A stretch of 64,000 nucleotides of DNA from NCBI RefSeq assembly GCF_943737015.1, contig NZ_CALSFP010000001.1, forward strand, positions 1,612,001-1,676,000, given 5' to 3'. A program made the position numbers and the translations under genes. Below are positions 40,768 to 50,449 of the stretch, piece after piece (position 1 is the first letter of the stretch; every line of letters starts with the position of its first letter). The DNA comes from Staphylococcus sp. Marseille-Q5304 (GTDB lineage: Bacteria; Bacillota; Bacilli; Staphylococcales; Staphylococcaceae). The notes below the pieces were generated by a model that saw nothing but the letters and a program-made list of their open reading frames with translations, did no database searches and was not told where the DNA came from.

Positions 40768-41586
40768 ATGTCGGAATTTTTCCAAAATCTACCTCCATAT
40801 GTACAAGCTTTAATCGCAGGTATTATTACTTGGTTACTGACAGCCTTAGGTGCAGCTGGCGTGTTCATGTTCAGACGCATCAATGACAAGGTTCTCAATT
40901 CTATGCAAGGTTTCGCCGCTGGAATTATGATCGCTGCTAGTTTCTGGTCGTTATTACAACCTGCAATCGAATATGGTAAACATTCTGCAATACCATGGCT
41001 ACCTGCAGCAATTGGATTTTTATTAGGAGGATTATTTATTCGTGGATTAGACTTAGTCATTCCACATATCCACCCTAACACACAAGATTCAAGTCAATAT
41101 CAAGAAGGTGTAGGCACAAAAAAATTAAACAAAAACACCTTGCTCGTCTTGGCGATTACACTGCATAATGTTCCCGAAGGTTTATCTATTGGTGTCGCTT
41201 TCGGTGGAGTGGTGTCAGGTAATGGTCAAGCAACGCTATTAGGTGCTTTAAGTTTAGCCATTGGTATCGGAATTCAAAATATTCCTGAAGGTGCTGCACT
41301 CTCTATGCCAATACGTGCAGCAGGTGCTTCCAGATGGAAAGCATTTAACTACGGTCAAGCTTCAGCAATTGTTGAACCAATCTTTGCGACAATAGGTGCA
41401 GCGGCTGTTTTAGTTATCACACCTATGTTACCTTACGCACTCGCATTTGCAGCTGGTGCTATGATATTCGTAGTTGTAGAAGAACTTATACCAGACTCAC
41501 AAGCAAGTAATAATACCGATTTAGCTACTTTAAGCTTGATGGTTGGTTTCACTATTATGATGGTATTAGATGTCGCATTAGGATAA
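40768..41586 (+). CDS. zupT: ZIP family zinc/metal transporter
   Basis: A 272-residue integral membrane protein with eight predicted helices. The ZIP metal-transport motifs are clear: HNVPEGLSIGVAFGG in helix IV and NIPEGAALSMPIRAAG in helix V. It probably imports zinc or related divalent cations. The start ATG 40768 follows AAAGGAGA. It is divergent from the ABC-F gene and ends in its own terminator. I use zupT as family name. Confidence 0.85.
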   Translation: MSEFFQNLPPYVQALIAGIITWLLTALGAAGVFMFRRINDKVLNSMQGFAAGIMIAASFWSLLQPAIEYGKHSAIPWLPAAIGFLLGGLFIRGLDLVIPHIHPNTQDSSQYQEGVGTKKLNKNTLLVLAITLHNVPEGLSIGVAFGGVVSGNGQATLLGALSLAIGIGIQNIPEGAALSMPIRAAGASRWKAFNYGQASAIVEPIFATIGAAAVLVITPMLPYALAFAAGAMIFVVVEELIPDSQASNNTDLATLSLMVGFTIMMVLDVALG

Positions 41587-41633
41587 AGATTCATCTATAT
41601 CGTTCATTAACGAATTATTTAAACCTAAATATT

Positions 41634-41685
41634 AAAGAGCCACGCAACAGGACCTTTGGAAGGTTTGTTGCGTGGCTCTTTTTTA
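41634..41685 (+). terminator. Terminator after zupT
   Basis: AAAGAGCCACGCAACA pairs with TGTTGCGTGGCTCTTT, with an inner CCTT/AAGG stem, followed by TTTATT. Confidence 0.95.
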
Positions 41686-41736
41686 TTATACATTTAAGAT
41701 TATGTGTATAATACCTTAGGTATTTAAAAAATTAAA

Positions 41737-41768
41737 AAAGCGACAGGGCTTTTCGTCCCTGTCACTTT
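41737..41768 (-). terminator. Terminator of ltaS
   Basis: AAAGCGACAGGG (41737-41748) pairs with CCCTGTCACTTT (41757-41768) with one mismatch. Minus-strand reading continues TTTTTTAATTTTTT. It sits about 135 bases past the ltaS stop. Confidence 0.85.
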
Positions 41769-41856
41769 GTCTTTGATTTCCGCTCTTGGCAGTGGTTGTC
41801 TGTTCTGAATCTTCGTTTTAATCAAACTCGATTCAGTACTAGTCAACTGTGCCGAG

Positions 41857-41898
41857 GTGCTACTAGAGTTTTGTTAATAAATTATTTAATAGTAGCAC
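41857..41898 (-). other. Hairpin in the ltaS 3' untranslated region
   Basis: GTGCTACTA (41857-41865) pairs perfectly with TAGTAGCAC (41890-41898). It starts 4 bases past the ltaS stop and has no T-tract. It could protect the mRNA end or be a regulator-binding site. Confidence 0.5.
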
Positions 41899-41901
41899 TC
41901 T

Positions 41902-43842
41902 TTATTTCTTTTCTGATCCTTTTGGACCTGTTTTGTATTCATAAGTTGACGGTTGTACTTTTTTGAAGTCTGGATTTTTATAGAATCTGAATAAGTCTCC
42001 GTTAAGTACTGAGTCACTCATTTCTAAATCTTTTTCAGTTTGTTCTTTACGTTTTTCAAAGTCTTTAGGTTTCTTCGTCACTGGTTTATTTGTCTTGTTG
42101 TCGTAGATTTTACCGTTAACATATTTGTAGTCTTTCGTTACGAAGTCACCATTTCTGAATGGTACTGTATCGTTATGTTCTTTAGAGAATAAATCAGTAC
42201 CCATCATTAAGTAGTTCTTAGAATCAATACCTAATAAGTGTAATAGTGTTGGCATTACATCGGCTTGGCCACCGTATGTTTCGTTAATGCCACCTTGTTT
42301 ACCAGGAATCTTCATCCATAAACCAGTACGGTTTAAGTCTGTGAATTTCGCTGGTGTAATATCTTCACCTAATAATTTTTCCATAGCTTTGTTATGGTTT
42401 TCAGAAATACCGTAGTGGTCACCGTAGATCATAATTACTGAATCATCATATAAACCTTTTTTCTTAAGTTCAGTGATGAATTGTTCTAATGATTCGTCTA
42501 AATATCTAGCTGTTTGAATATATCCATCAACTGTTGAATCACCTGTATTTGGTTTATCAATAGTTGCATCATCTGGTGACAATGTGAATGGATAATGGTT
42601 TGTCAATGTAATTAAGTGATTGTAGAACGGTTGTTTTTCTTTTGATAAATAATCCGCTGATTCTTTAAATAACTCTTTATCTTTAAGACCTAAGTTTTCA
42701 AGGTTGTTTGGTGACATATCATAGTATGTTGCATCGTAGAATTTATCTACACCAAAGTGTTTATACACTTGGTCTCGGTTCCAGAATGTCTTATAGTCAC
42801 CGTGCATAACACTAGATGTGTAGCCTTGTTTCTGATCTAAAATAGCTGGTAATGATTGGAATGTGTTATCCCCTTTTAATGAGAACGCTGAACCTTGTGA
42901 TAATCCGTATAAACTATTATCCATCGTAAACTCTGAATCTGATGTTTTACCTTGTCCAGTTTGATGGAAGAAGTTAGGGAAGTACGTAAAGTCTTGGTTA
43001 CCTGAAGAAAGTTTGTTTAAGAATGGTGTCACTTCTTCACCATTTACTTTCTTGTTAATTAAGAAAGTTTGGAAACTTTCTAAGTGAATTTTGATGATGT
43101 TTTTCTTCTTAGCTGCACCAAAATATTCTTTATTAGGTTCTGTTCGTTTTTGTTTTGTGTAGTTTAATACTTTTGTTAAATCATCTTCATTAGCAAGTGC
43201 TTTTTGTTGTTTGTTCTGTACTGTTTTAACACCATCATAAACTGTGAAGTTAAATGGCCCTAAGTATTTAACTAAATATTTATGGTCAAATGTACGTGTT
43301 AATAATTGTGGTCTATCTGATTCAGCGAATGCTAAATTCAGGAAGAATAACGCGATTGATGCTCCCATAATGACTGGTACGAATTTCTTACTGAATACGC
43401 GTTTATCTAACCTTTTTTGTCTGAAAATCAATACAAATAGATAAACGATTGAATCTAAGAAATAAACAAAGTCGTACCATTTAAATGATGCACCAACGGC
43501 GCCACCCATAGAATCAACGTTCCCTACTTGGTTTAATGTACTAAATGTTAAGAAGTCAGAGAAGAATCTGAAATAAACAACATTGGCATATAGTAAGAAA
43601 CTAAGTAAGAATCCGCCGATAAACATGAACCAATACGCTTTCTTACCTTTAAAGAATAAGAAAATACTTAAGATTAAAGCAATTAAGCTATATGGATTCA
43701 TCAGTAATATTAAATTTTGAACTAAACCTTTAACACCTAAAGAAAAATCAACATAATATGCAAAGTACGTCTTCAAAGTAACTGTTATCACAGTCAGTAT
43801 AAAAAACGCAAAAAGAGTTAACTTCTTTTTGTGTGTACTCAT
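41902..43842 (-). CDS. ltaS: Lipoteichoic acid synthase
   Basis: Polymerises glycerol phosphate from phosphatidylglycerol onto the glycolipid anchor. The 646-residue length equals that of S. aureus LtaS. Five membrane helices (1-200) precede a signal-peptidase-like site in [10 protein letters not shown], then the extracellular sulfatase-type domain with the nucleophile threonine in [10 protein letters not shown], metal glutamate in KIHLESFQT, and YGDHYG. The start ATG 43842 follows GGGGGAAAC. Confidence 0.97.
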   Translation of the reverse strand: MSTHKKKLTLFAFFILTVITVTLKTYFAYYVDFSLGVKGLVQNLILLMNPYSLIALILSIFLFFKGKKAYWFMFIGGFLLSFLLYANVVYFRFFSDFLTFSTLNQVGNVDSMGGAVGASFKWYDFVYFLDSIVYLFVLIFRQKRLDKRVFSKKFVPVIMGASIALFFLNLAFAESDRPQLLTRTFDHKYLVKYLGPFNFTVYDGVKTVQNKQQKALANEDDLTKVLNYTKQKRTEPNKEYFGAAKKKNIIKIHLESFQTFLINKKVNGEEVTPFLNKLSSGNQDFTYFPNFFHQTGQGKTSDSEFTMDNSLYGLSQGSAFSLKGDNTFQSLPAILDQKQGYTSSVMHGDYKTFWNRDQVYKHFGVDKFYDATYYDMSPNNLENLGLKDKELFKESADYLSKEKQPFYNHLITLTNHYPFTLSPDDATIDKPNTGDSTVDGYIQTARYLDESLEQFITELKKKGLYDDSVIMIYGDHYGISENHNKAMEKLLGEDITPAKFTDLNRTGLWMKIPGKQGGINETYGGQADVMPTLLHLLGIDSKNYLMMGTDLFSKEHNDTVPFRNGDFVTKDYKYVNGKIYDNKTNKPVTKKPKDFEKRKEQTEKDLEMSDSVLNGDLFRFYKNPDFKKVQPSTYEYKTGPKGSEKK

Positions 43843-44591
43843 GTTTGTTTCCCCCATTATTAATTTATATAGGTTAGAAAATATCTATCCCTTTTAGAAA
43901 ATATGTGACAAGTTACGATTAACAAATTCTATTGGCTAATGTTATATACATACATTGGTACGTTAATGACAAAAGGTACATACATTAAGATGTGAAATCC
44001 ATTGTAAACTTATCAATACACTGTGATAGATTCCTTGAATTTCGCTTACTTTCTCTTTTTTAATCGTCGTTATATATCATAAGTTCTTCTACAAATTGAG
44101 AGGTTAAGAACATAATCGCTTAACAAATCGGACCATAACTATTTATTGAATGGGTTGTAGTTTCACCATTAAAATGTGCTTTCATACAACTAAAGTTTAT
44201 TCTTTAATTAAGTAAGAGATCCATATTTGTACGTTATGTCAAGCCCCTAGTTGTTGTGGCAATATTAATGTCACAACACATACGTTTTACTAATTAATAT
44301 ATTATTTACATTCTTTGTTATCTTGTAATACGAATGTAACAAAACGCACATTACTCAATTAACTAATATAAAGGAAAACTTGGTAAATTTCAAGTAAAAA
44401 GTCACTTTTTACAAAAATACCTTTTCACATCAGAGTATTGTTAATTGGTTATTAATATATCTTTAAGCAATAAGATGCTTATTTATTGTACGTGAATCTC
44501 AAAATAAATTAATCAGACTAGAGACTTATATACGTCAAATAATTTCCAATATCCTATAACCCTATTCATGATAACTTTTTTAAAAATAAAA
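43843..44591. other. AT-rich gap upstream of ltaS, no gene seen
   Basis: About 750 bases between ltaS and the terminator of the pab-pxp operon. I find no convincing reading frame. It must hold the ltaS promoter. The only structure I notice is a small inverted repeat TTGTGG-CAATATTAATG-TCACAA around 44254-44277. Confidence 0.5.
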
Positions 44592-44649
44592 AAATCAAAC
44601 CTCATTCTTTACTCTTCTTGAATAAAATAAAGATAATGAGGTTTGATTT
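44592..44649 (-). terminator. Terminator of the pabABC-pxpBC operon
   Basis: AAATCAAACCTCATT (44592-44606) pairs perfectly with AATGAGGTTTGATTT (44635-44649). Minus-strand reading continues with TTTTTATTTTT. Confidence 0.9.
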
Positions 44650-44770
44650 CTAATTTGAGTTAAATTTGAGATGCGTTTTCACATTTTAAAGTAAACGCTA
44701 ACATTGTAAATCCATTGCAAAAAAATACGGTAAAACCCAGGAAAAACTTTAAAATAACTAAATAAAGTTA

Positions 44771-45775
44771 TTATTTTAACATTTCTAATTGCATGCGATA
44801 TTCTATACCGTGAAACAGTTGGTTTAACCAGTTAGAATATTTAACTAAATTTTTCTCCGCTTCTTCAACGTCAATAAACTGAAATTTTAGCTTAGCGCCT
44901 TGTTGCTTTTGACCTAGCTTCGTCAAATGGTAGCTCGCAATCGTTCCAATTTGAGGATAACTACCTAAGGTATAGTGGTCATTCAACAATATAATTGGTG
45001 TGCCATTTCTTTTTACTTGGATTGTTCCTTTTTGAACTGATTGGTGTGATGGCATATCATCATAGTAAGCTTTAATTGAAGTACCTTCTAAATACATACC
45101 CATACGATTTGCTTTACTTGTCACTTTATATTCTCCAAATGTAAAGCGATGAATGACATCTTTTTTGAAATCTTCAGTACCTTTATTTTTAATTACATGA
45201 AATACATCAGACATATAATTAAATGATAAAGCATAACCGTCTATACCCCAGTCAGTTTGACGTTCGTGTTCTAGATTTTCGAACAGTTTAATATGACGTT
45301 CTGTATAGCTACGTTTCATGTTCACTTCGTCACCGTTCTTTAATCTACGTCCATGGAAACCGCCGATATTAGAATTAAAATCCGTCGAAGTTGAACCTAA
45401 CCACGATTCAAGTTCGAAGCCTCCGCCAATCGCAAGATATACTCTCGATGTACGCTTCGTCTCAACAAATCGTAGTACATCACCTTTCTCCATTAAATAG
45501 AGTTTGTTAGGTAAAATGGTCATATCTTGTGTTGCAGCTTTAAAGCTACCGCCACTTAAAGCGATTAAAGTAGACTCTGTGAATCGGATGCGTGCCATAT
45601 TATTTGTCATTTCTAACGTTGCTTCGTGCTTGTCATTTGCTACTAGTCTGTTGGCTATTTCATGAGATAGAAAATCCATTGCCCCGCCCGGGATGACACC
45701 ATCATGTTCATAGCCTACACGACCGAAGTCTTGGAAGCTCGAAAACAAGCCCGCATCTTCTATTATAATTGACAT
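44771..45775 (-). CDS. pxpC: 5-oxoprolinase subunit C / KipA family (carboxyltransferase-like)
   Basis: A 334-residue member of the allophanate-hydrolase subunit 2 family (KipA/PxpC). It opens SIIIEDAGLFSSFQDFGRVGYEHDGVIPGGAMD, the family hallmark, and has QVQ-type motifs LGSYPQIGTIASYHLTKLGQ near the end. With PxpA and PxpB it would make 5-oxoprolinase. No pxpA (LamB/YcsF) is in this operon. It overlaps pxpB by 13 bases. Confidence 0.85.
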   Translation of the reverse strand: MSIIIEDAGLFSSFQDFGRVGYEHDGVIPGGAMDFLSHEIANRLVANDKHEATLEMTNNMARIRFTESTLIALSGGSFKAATQDMTILPNKLYLMEKGDVLRFVETKRTSRVYLAIGGGFELESWLGSTSTDFNSNIGGFHGRRLKNGDEVNMKRSYTERHIKLFENLEHERQTDWGIDGYALSFNYMSDVFHVIKNKGTEDFKKDVIHRFTFGEYKVTSKANRMGMYLEGTSIKAYYDDMPSHQSVQKGTIQVKRNGTPIILLNDHYTLGSYPQIGTIASYHLTKLGQKQQGAKLKFQFIDVEEAEKNLVKYSNWLNQLFHGIEYRMQLEMLK

Positions 45776-46470
45776 GGTTTAAAGCCTCCTAAATCGATAT
45801 CCTCTGCTTTAACTGGTTTAAATACGATATTATCTCCTAGTTTTAAAGTGGTAAAATCCTTCTCTTCAGGTTTAAATAATCGTATAGGTGTATAACCGAT
45901 AACTAACCAATCTCCATATGTATCAGTCGTCGTTATACCTGTCTTTTTACCTTCAATAATAACTGAACCAGCCGGAATAAAACGCTTATGCTTTCCAGTA
46001 TGATTGACAAATAATTTCTTGTTCATACCTGTTAAATATGGGAATCCTGGTGTATAACCCATCATTGAGACGAAATATATCTTTTCTGAATGTAACTTTA
46101 CGAACCGATCAAATGAAATTTTATAGTATGATAATAAATTTTTGATATCAGGCCCTTGTTCGCCACCGTATACTATTGGTATCTCTATAGGGATAATTGT
46201 TGTATCTTCATGTTTAATTTCAAACTGGATAGACTGTATCAAAGCTTTCATATATAGAAACGGAGATTGAATATTGTGATGCTTAATCATATCTCTCGCA
46301 TCGTAACAAATCATCATATCAGATTCTGTTGGCACAATTTCAGTTATAAATGGAAATTTTTTGCTATTTAAATACTTTCTTAACGCTAATAAATCTTCAG
46401 TCAGACCTCTAGAAACTTCTTTCTCTATCGAAACGACAATCGCTTGGTCTCCCTGGCTATATATCTTCAT
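45763..46470 (-). CDS. pxpB: 5-oxoprolinase subunit B / KipI family
   Basis: A 235-residue member of the allophanate-hydrolase subunit 1 family, known in Bacillus as KipI (inhibitor of sporulation kinase A) and elsewhere as the PxpB subunit of 5-oxoprolinase. The signature MGYTPGFPYLTG and AGSVIIEGKKTGITTTDTYGDW are present. The start ATG 46470 follows TGAGGTGAA. Since staphylococci do not sporulate, the oxoproline role is the more likely. Confidence 0.85.
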   Translation of the reverse strand: MKIYSQGDQAIVVSIEKEVSRGLTEDLLALRKYLNSKKFPFITEIVPTESDMMICYDARDMIKHHNIQSPFLYMKALIQSIQFEIKHEDTTIIPIEIPIVYGGEQGPDIKNLLSYYKISFDRFVKLHSEKIYFVSMMGYTPGFPYLTGMNKKLFVNHTGKHKRFIPAGSVIIEGKKTGITTTDTYGDWLVIGYTPIRLFKPEEKDFTTLKLGDNIVFKPVKAEDIDLGGFKPCQL

Positions 46471-46488
46471 TGTTTCACCTCATAATAG

Positions 46489-46707
46489 TTACTCATGATA
46501 AAACACATCTAAACCTTTGACTAGATAATGTATAATTTCATTGACCACAAAATAGATAATGATGAATTGGATGATACAACTTATTGTAACGATTAACTGC
46601 ACCAAACGAACCCGTTTTTGTTGTAATAGTGGTTTGATCAACCGACGCGTTAAGATAATCATTACAACCATTAACATTAACCATACAACCAACATCATTG
46701 ATATCAC
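46489..46707 (-). CDS. Small two-helix membrane protein, unknown
   Basis: A frame of 68-72 residues with two hydrophobic segments (about 4-20 and 38-66) separated by a basic stretch RRLIKPLLQQKRVRLVQ. Starts are possible at GTG 46707, ATG 46698 or 46695, none with a strong ribosome site. It lies in the operon between pabC and pxpB without other coding, and positive charge sits between the helices as expected for a real membrane protein. I do not recognise it. Confidence 0.5.
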   Translation of the reverse strand: MISMMLVVWLMLMVVMIILTRRLIKPLLQQKRVRLVQLIVTISCIIQFIIIYFVVNEIIHYLVKGLDVFYHE

Positions 46708-46763
46708 TCATTTTCTAAAATATAATAAAATCATTTATTTCATTACTTGTTATGACATTCATT

Positions 46764-47372
46764 TTATATATAAATCTTCACGTCGGCAACCTCTCGCAAA
46801 CTATTTATCAAATACACTTGTATCTCATTTTGCTTATATTTCTCTTTAAAAGAGTCAACATCGTAATCACGTTCATATATGTTACCTTGTTCAATTAAAG
46901 CCTGTCGCATACATCCCTTCAACATATCTTTATTATATGTAGGTGTATAGAAATGGTCATGCTCTTTAATTAATATATTACCAATATCAAACTCTAAAAT
47001 TTTACCATTTGCATCATATAATAAAATGAGATCCGTTAGGTGTTGATGAGATAAATGGGCACGGTTTGTAGTCTTGTTCGTCAAAACCGCTTCAGGTATA
47101 TTTTTCGGCAACTTTTGTAATTGAGCACTAAATAATGCTTTATCTGGTAAATCTGCTATAACTGAATCAAATTTGCCATTTTGCTTTAAAATTATCTTCA
47201 CGCGATAAACACCTTTAGGATATTCCTCTGCAATACGATTAAGCAATTGGTTCCATTGTTCAAGGTTAAAGTTTATGTCCAAATTACGACTTGATTGTTG
47301 AATACGTTTCGTATGAAACTGAATTCTCTTAAAAATTCCATCTTCTAACCGCATCGTTTCAAATAGATCCAT
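46764..47372 (-). CDS. pabC: Aminodeoxychorismate lyase
   Basis: Fold type IV PLP enzyme (202 residues) releasing pyruvate from aminodeoxychorismate to give p-aminobenzoate for folate. The opening DLFETMRLEDGIFKRIQFHTKR and the later YRVKIILKQNG, LEFDIGNILIKEHDHFYTP and LKGCMRQ are class IV aminotransferase features. It is shorter than the ~270-290 residues of standalone PabC enzymes; this short form next to pabB is usual in staphylococci as I recall. Its start overlaps the pabB stop by one base. Confidence 0.85.
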   Translation of the reverse strand: MDLFETMRLEDGIFKRIQFHTKRIQQSSRNLDINFNLEQWNQLLNRIAEEYPKGVYRVKIILKQNGKFDSVIADLPDKALFSAQLQKLPKNIPEAVLTNKTTNRAHLSHQHLTDLILLYDANGKILEFDIGNILIKEHDHFYTPTYNKDMLKGCMRQALIEQGNIYERDYDVDSFKEKYKQNEIQVYLINSLREVADVKIYI

Positions 47373-48514
47373 TATATACTCTCCAATATTTTGGTTTTAT
47401 CTTTAAATTCTTCAACTTCTCTTTCGGGAACCGAATCAATCGTTATACCAGATCCTACACCATAAACGGCTTGTTGATTAACATACTGAATCGTGCGAAT
47501 CGGTACATTAAAAATTGATTTACCATCCGGTTTCATTAACCCTATTGTCCCACAATAAATACGTCTTGGCACTTGTTCTAACGCTTTAATATATTTCATC
47601 GTATTGACTTTAGGTGCGCCAGTAATAGAACCACAAGGGAATAAACCGGTAAGTATTTGCAATAAACTCGTATGAGGCTCAACTTGCCCGGCAACCATAC
47701 TTGTCATCTGATAGACAGTGGGATAAGATTCAATATTAAACATTTTATAAACATTCACTGTTCCCGTTTTAGCTATACGCCCAATATCATTGCGTAATAA
47801 ATCAACAATCATTACATTTTCTGCTTTGTCTTTTGAAGATGTCTCAAGTTGATTGAAATGCGTTATATCCTCTTCTTTCGTTCTACCTCTAGGCATCGTA
47901 CCTTTCATCGGTTTACTCACAATCACGTCTACCTCACCTTTAAACGGTCCACGTTGAAAAAATAATTCTGGAGACAATGAAGCTACTTGTAATTCTTCTG
48001 TATCTATTAGTGATACGTAATGCCCATGTTGCTTACGTTGTAAAGCTTCATAAAGTTGAGCAATCGGTACATGGATTTTATCAGTTAAGCGCGTCGTATA
48101 GTTCACTTGATATGTATTGCCGGTTTTAATATTTTCCTGAACAGTGCGTATATGACGTATCAATTGGTCATTAGACAATTGAAATTCGAAGTTACATTGT
48201 TTGTGAAATTTATCTGGAGATGAAGAAGCATCCATTGGCTCAGCCTCTTTAAACGTATAAGCTGCCGCGTACACCTCACCTTCATTCAACTGCATGGTAG
48301 CCATTTGCGAATTAAAATATGTCGAAGCTTCGTATGGTAAATATAATACTACAAAATTACCCATCTGCTGTTGACGTTCCGCATATGCAACGACCTCGCC
48401 GACTTGTTCTAATTGGTAAGCTATCTTTTTGTCTTCACATTGTGTGAAATGATAGCAATATGACTCATAACGTACCTCATCTAACATATATCGATAATTA
48501 AACTCTATTCGCAT
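47372..48514 (-). CDS. pabB: Aminodeoxychorismate synthase component I
   Basis: A 380-residue chorismate-binding enzyme that aminates chorismate with ammonia from PabA. The chorismate-binding block is clear: SPELFFQRG, SKPMKGTMPRGRT, ENVMIVDLLRNDIGRIAKTG, LFPCGSITGAPKVNTM. PIKGT-type lysine in KPMKGT separates PabB from anthranilate synthase, supporting the folate role. The start ATG 48514 overlaps pabA by 10 bases. Confidence 0.92.
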   Translation of the reverse strand: MRIEFNYRYMLDEVRYESYCYHFTQCEDKKIAYQLEQVGEVVAYAERQQQMGNFVVLYLPYEASTYFNSQMATMQLNEGEVYAAAYTFKEAEPMDASSSPDKFHKQCNFEFQLSNDQLIRHIRTVQENIKTGNTYQVNYTTRLTDKIHVPIAQLYEALQRKQHGHYVSLIDTEELQVASLSPELFFQRGPFKGEVDVIVSKPMKGTMPRGRTKEEDITHFNQLETSSKDKAENVMIVDLLRNDIGRIAKTGTVNVYKMFNIESYPTVYQMTSMVAGQVEPHTSLLQILTGLFPCGSITGAPKVNTMKYIKALEQVPRRIYCGTIGLMKPDGKSIFNVPIRTIQYVNQQAVYGVGSGITIDSVPEREVEEFKDKTKILESI

Positions 48515-49092
48515 AACACGCCCTCCACTTGTTCAATAAATAATTGGAATTGTTCTATGCCATAGTCACTTAATATCGACTCTGGATGATATTGAACGCC
48601 ATATATTGGTCTTGACTGATGTTCAAATGCCATAATGATCCCTTCCTCATTCTTTGCTGTAATCTTCAGTTCACGTGGAAAGGTTTCAGAATCAGCCATT
48701 AAAGAATGATAACGCATTACTTTAAACCCTTGTGGTAAACCTTTGAAAATGCCTTCGTTATTATGATGAATGCACGTTGTGTGACCATGTACCGGTTTCT
48801 TGTTATGTATAATATCCCCTTTAAAAAAGTATACAAGTTGTTGGAAACCAAGACATACTCCTAGAATAGGCATTCGTTCTGGAATCGTCTCATATATATG
48901 TAACATATTGCTATACTCAGACGGAGTTCCAGGACCAGGTGAAATAATTAATGCCTCAGGGGAAAGATTACTTATTAAATCACTATTCACTTCATCAACA
49001 TCGATTACGCGTAATTCTTTATCAGTTGATCGTTTAATATAATCGACAATGTTATAGGTGAACGAATCTTTGTTATCAATCATTAATATCAT
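48505..49092 (-). CDS. pabA: Aminodeoxychorismate synthase component II (glutamine amidotransferase)
   Basis: A 195-residue class I glutamine amidotransferase. The catalytic cysteine lies in ILGVCLGFQQL, the oxyanion loop in IISPGPGTPSEYS, and the His-Glu pair in VQYHPESIL. It is the first gene of pabA-pabB-pabC-small membrane protein-pxpB-pxpC; all overlap or sit close. The start ATG 49092 follows TGAGGTGACAC. TrpG would look similar, but pairing with PabB/PabC fixes the assignment. Confidence 0.92.
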   Translation of the reverse strand: MILMIDNKDSFTYNIVDYIKRSTDKELRVIDVDEVNSDLISNLSPEALIISPGPGTPSEYSNMLHIYETIPERMPILGVCLGFQQLVYFFKGDIIHNKKPVHGHTTCIHHNNEGIFKGLPQGFKVMRYHSLMADSETFPRELKITAKNEEGIIMAFEHQSRPIYGVQYHPESILSDYGIEQFQLFIEQVEGVLCE

Positions 49093-49207
49093 TGTGTCAC
49101 CTCAATAAATTCGTAATTAGTTAGGATTGCTTTATATTATCCCAAAGATTAGCTTGATTTTACAATACAAATATATTATTCTTATCCAAGTAAAATTACA
49201 TCGTATC

Positions 49208-49243
49208 AGAGGTTCCTAGCTCACACCCTCTATAAAAAACTAG
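49208..49243 (+). promoter_or_regulatory. preQ1-I riboswitch aptamer
   Basis: The P1 arms AGAGG (49208-49212) and CCTCT (49228-49232) enclose a loop TTCCTAGCTCACAC, followed by the A-rich tail ATAAAAAACTA that forms the pseudoknot. This is the standard compact preQ1 class I aptamer. It controls the queCDE operon through the terminator directly downstream. Confidence 0.93.
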
Positions 49244-49249
49244 ACACCC

Positions 49250-49290
49250 AAAAACGTCTATCTTTTTATAGAGATAGACGTTTTTTTAGG
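49250..49290 (+). terminator. Expression-platform terminator of the preQ1 riboswitch
   Basis: AAAAACGTCTATCT pairs with AGATAGACGTTTTT, followed by a T-tract. It begins just after the aptamer and lies about 60 bases before queC, so preQ1 binding would favour premature termination. Confidence 0.92.
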
Positions 49291-49347
49291 CGTCATAGTC
49301 ATTCACAGGAAAGCTAGAGAGTTTAAATTTGAAGGAGAGTAACAAAT

Positions 49348-50022
49348 ATGACGCAACAAAACACATTAAACAACAATAAAGCCATTGTCGTTTTTAGTGG
49401 CGGTCAAGATAGTACGACTTGTCTTTTTTGGGCAAAGAAACATTTTGACGAAGTAGAGTTAGTTACATTTGAATATGGACAACGACATGATAGCGAGATA
49501 GAAGTTGCAAAGCAAATTGCCAAAGAGCAAAACGTTAAACATCATGTATTAGACATGTCTTTATTATCACAACTCACGCCCAACGCACTAACTCAACATG
49601 ACATGGATATAGAAGAAAACGATGATGGCGTACCAAATACATTTGTACCAGCAAGAAATTTACTATTCTTATCATTTGCGGGCGCTTTAGCATATCAAAC
49701 TAACACGAAACATATTATTACAGGTGTATGTGAAACAGATTTTTCAGGCTATCCAGATTGTAGAGATAGCTTTATTAAATCGATGAATGTCACACTTTCA
49801 CTTTCAATGGATAAAGATTTCGTTATTCATACGCCGCTGATGTGGCTCGACAAGAAAGAAACATGGGCACTCAGTGATGAACTCGGCGTACTAGACTATA
49901 TTAGATACAATACACTCACTTGTTATAATGGCATCGTGGGTGATGGTTGTGGCACATGTCCAGCCTGCAAATTGAGAGCACGTGGCTTAAATGACTATTT
50001 AGAAGAAAAAGGAGTACGATAA
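49348..50022 (+). CDS. queC: 7-cyano-7-deazaguanine (preQ0) synthase
   Basis: ATP-dependent conversion of carboxy-deazaguanine to preQ0. The 224-residue protein has a PP-loop [16 protein letters not shown] at residues 14-29 and the C-terminal zinc cysteines [19 protein letters not shown]. The start ATG 49348 follows GAAGGAGAG. queD begins one base after its stop. Confidence 0.97.
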   Translation: MTQQNTLNNNKAIVVFSGGQDSTTCLFWAKKHFDEVELVTFEYGQRHDSEIEVAKQIAKEQNVKHHVLDMSLLSQLTPNALTQHDMDIEENDDGVPNTFVPARNLLFLSFAGALAYQTNTKHIITGVCETDFSGYPDCRDSFIKSMNVTLSLSMDKDFVIHTPLMWLDKKETWALSDELGVLDYIRYNTLTCYNGIVGDGCGTCPACKLRARGLNDYLEEKGVR

Positions 50023-50023
50023 T

Positions 50024-50449
50024 ATGTTTCAACAGCATTATCCGAGCATAACGCATCCTTACCAATTCGAACTGAACAAAGATTTCAACTTCTCTGCCGC
50101 ACATTATATCCCCAATGAAGATGCAGGTAAATGTATGCGTACACACGGACACACTTACTTTGTGAATTTGACTATTGCAGGTGATACTTTAGATCATAAC
50201 GGCTTCTTAGCAAACTTCAGTGAACTTAAAAAGTTGGTACACGGTCAATTCGACCATTATTTACTAAATGATTTGCCACAATTTGAAAATAAGATTCCTT
50301 CAACTGAACTCGTGGCACAAACAATATATGAAATGATTCAACAAGATTTAGACCAAAGACCCAACAAACCGCAATGCCTACAAGTATACCTTCGTGAAAC
50401 ACCAACAAGTTATGTCATTTATCGACCAAAGGAGCACAATAATGAGTAA
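50024..50449 (+). CDS. queD: 6-carboxy-5,6,7,8-tetrahydropterin synthase
   Basis: PTPS-family zinc enzyme (141 residues) making 6-carboxytetrahydropterin from dihydroneopterin triphosphate. Zinc histidines are in FNFSAAHYI and RTHGHTYFVN, with the catalytic cysteine in GKCMRTHGH; the glutamate lies near PSTELVAQTIY. The start ATG 50024 follows GGAGTACG. It overlaps queE by 8 bases. Confidence 0.95.
   Translation: MFQQHYPSITHPYQFELNKDFNFSAAHYIPNEDAGKCMRTHGHTYFVNLTIAGDTLDHNGFLANFSELKKLVHGQFDHYLLNDLPQFENKIPSTELVAQTIYEMIQQDLDQRPNKPQCLQVYLRETPTSYVIYRPKEHNNE

Noticed and set aside
40638..41081. Minus-strand 147-codon frame over zupT
   Set aside because: Antisense shadow of zupT; no family features.
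44688..44702. Possible CcpA cre site (AGTAAACGCTAACA)
   Set aside because: One mismatch to consensus, but it lies just after the pxpC stop and not before any gene, so a role is unlikely.
46559..46849. Plus-strand 96-codon frame opposite the small membrane gene and pabC end
   Set aside because: It lacks a ribosome site and crosses the end of pabC; composition is Ile/Thr/Asn-rich noise.
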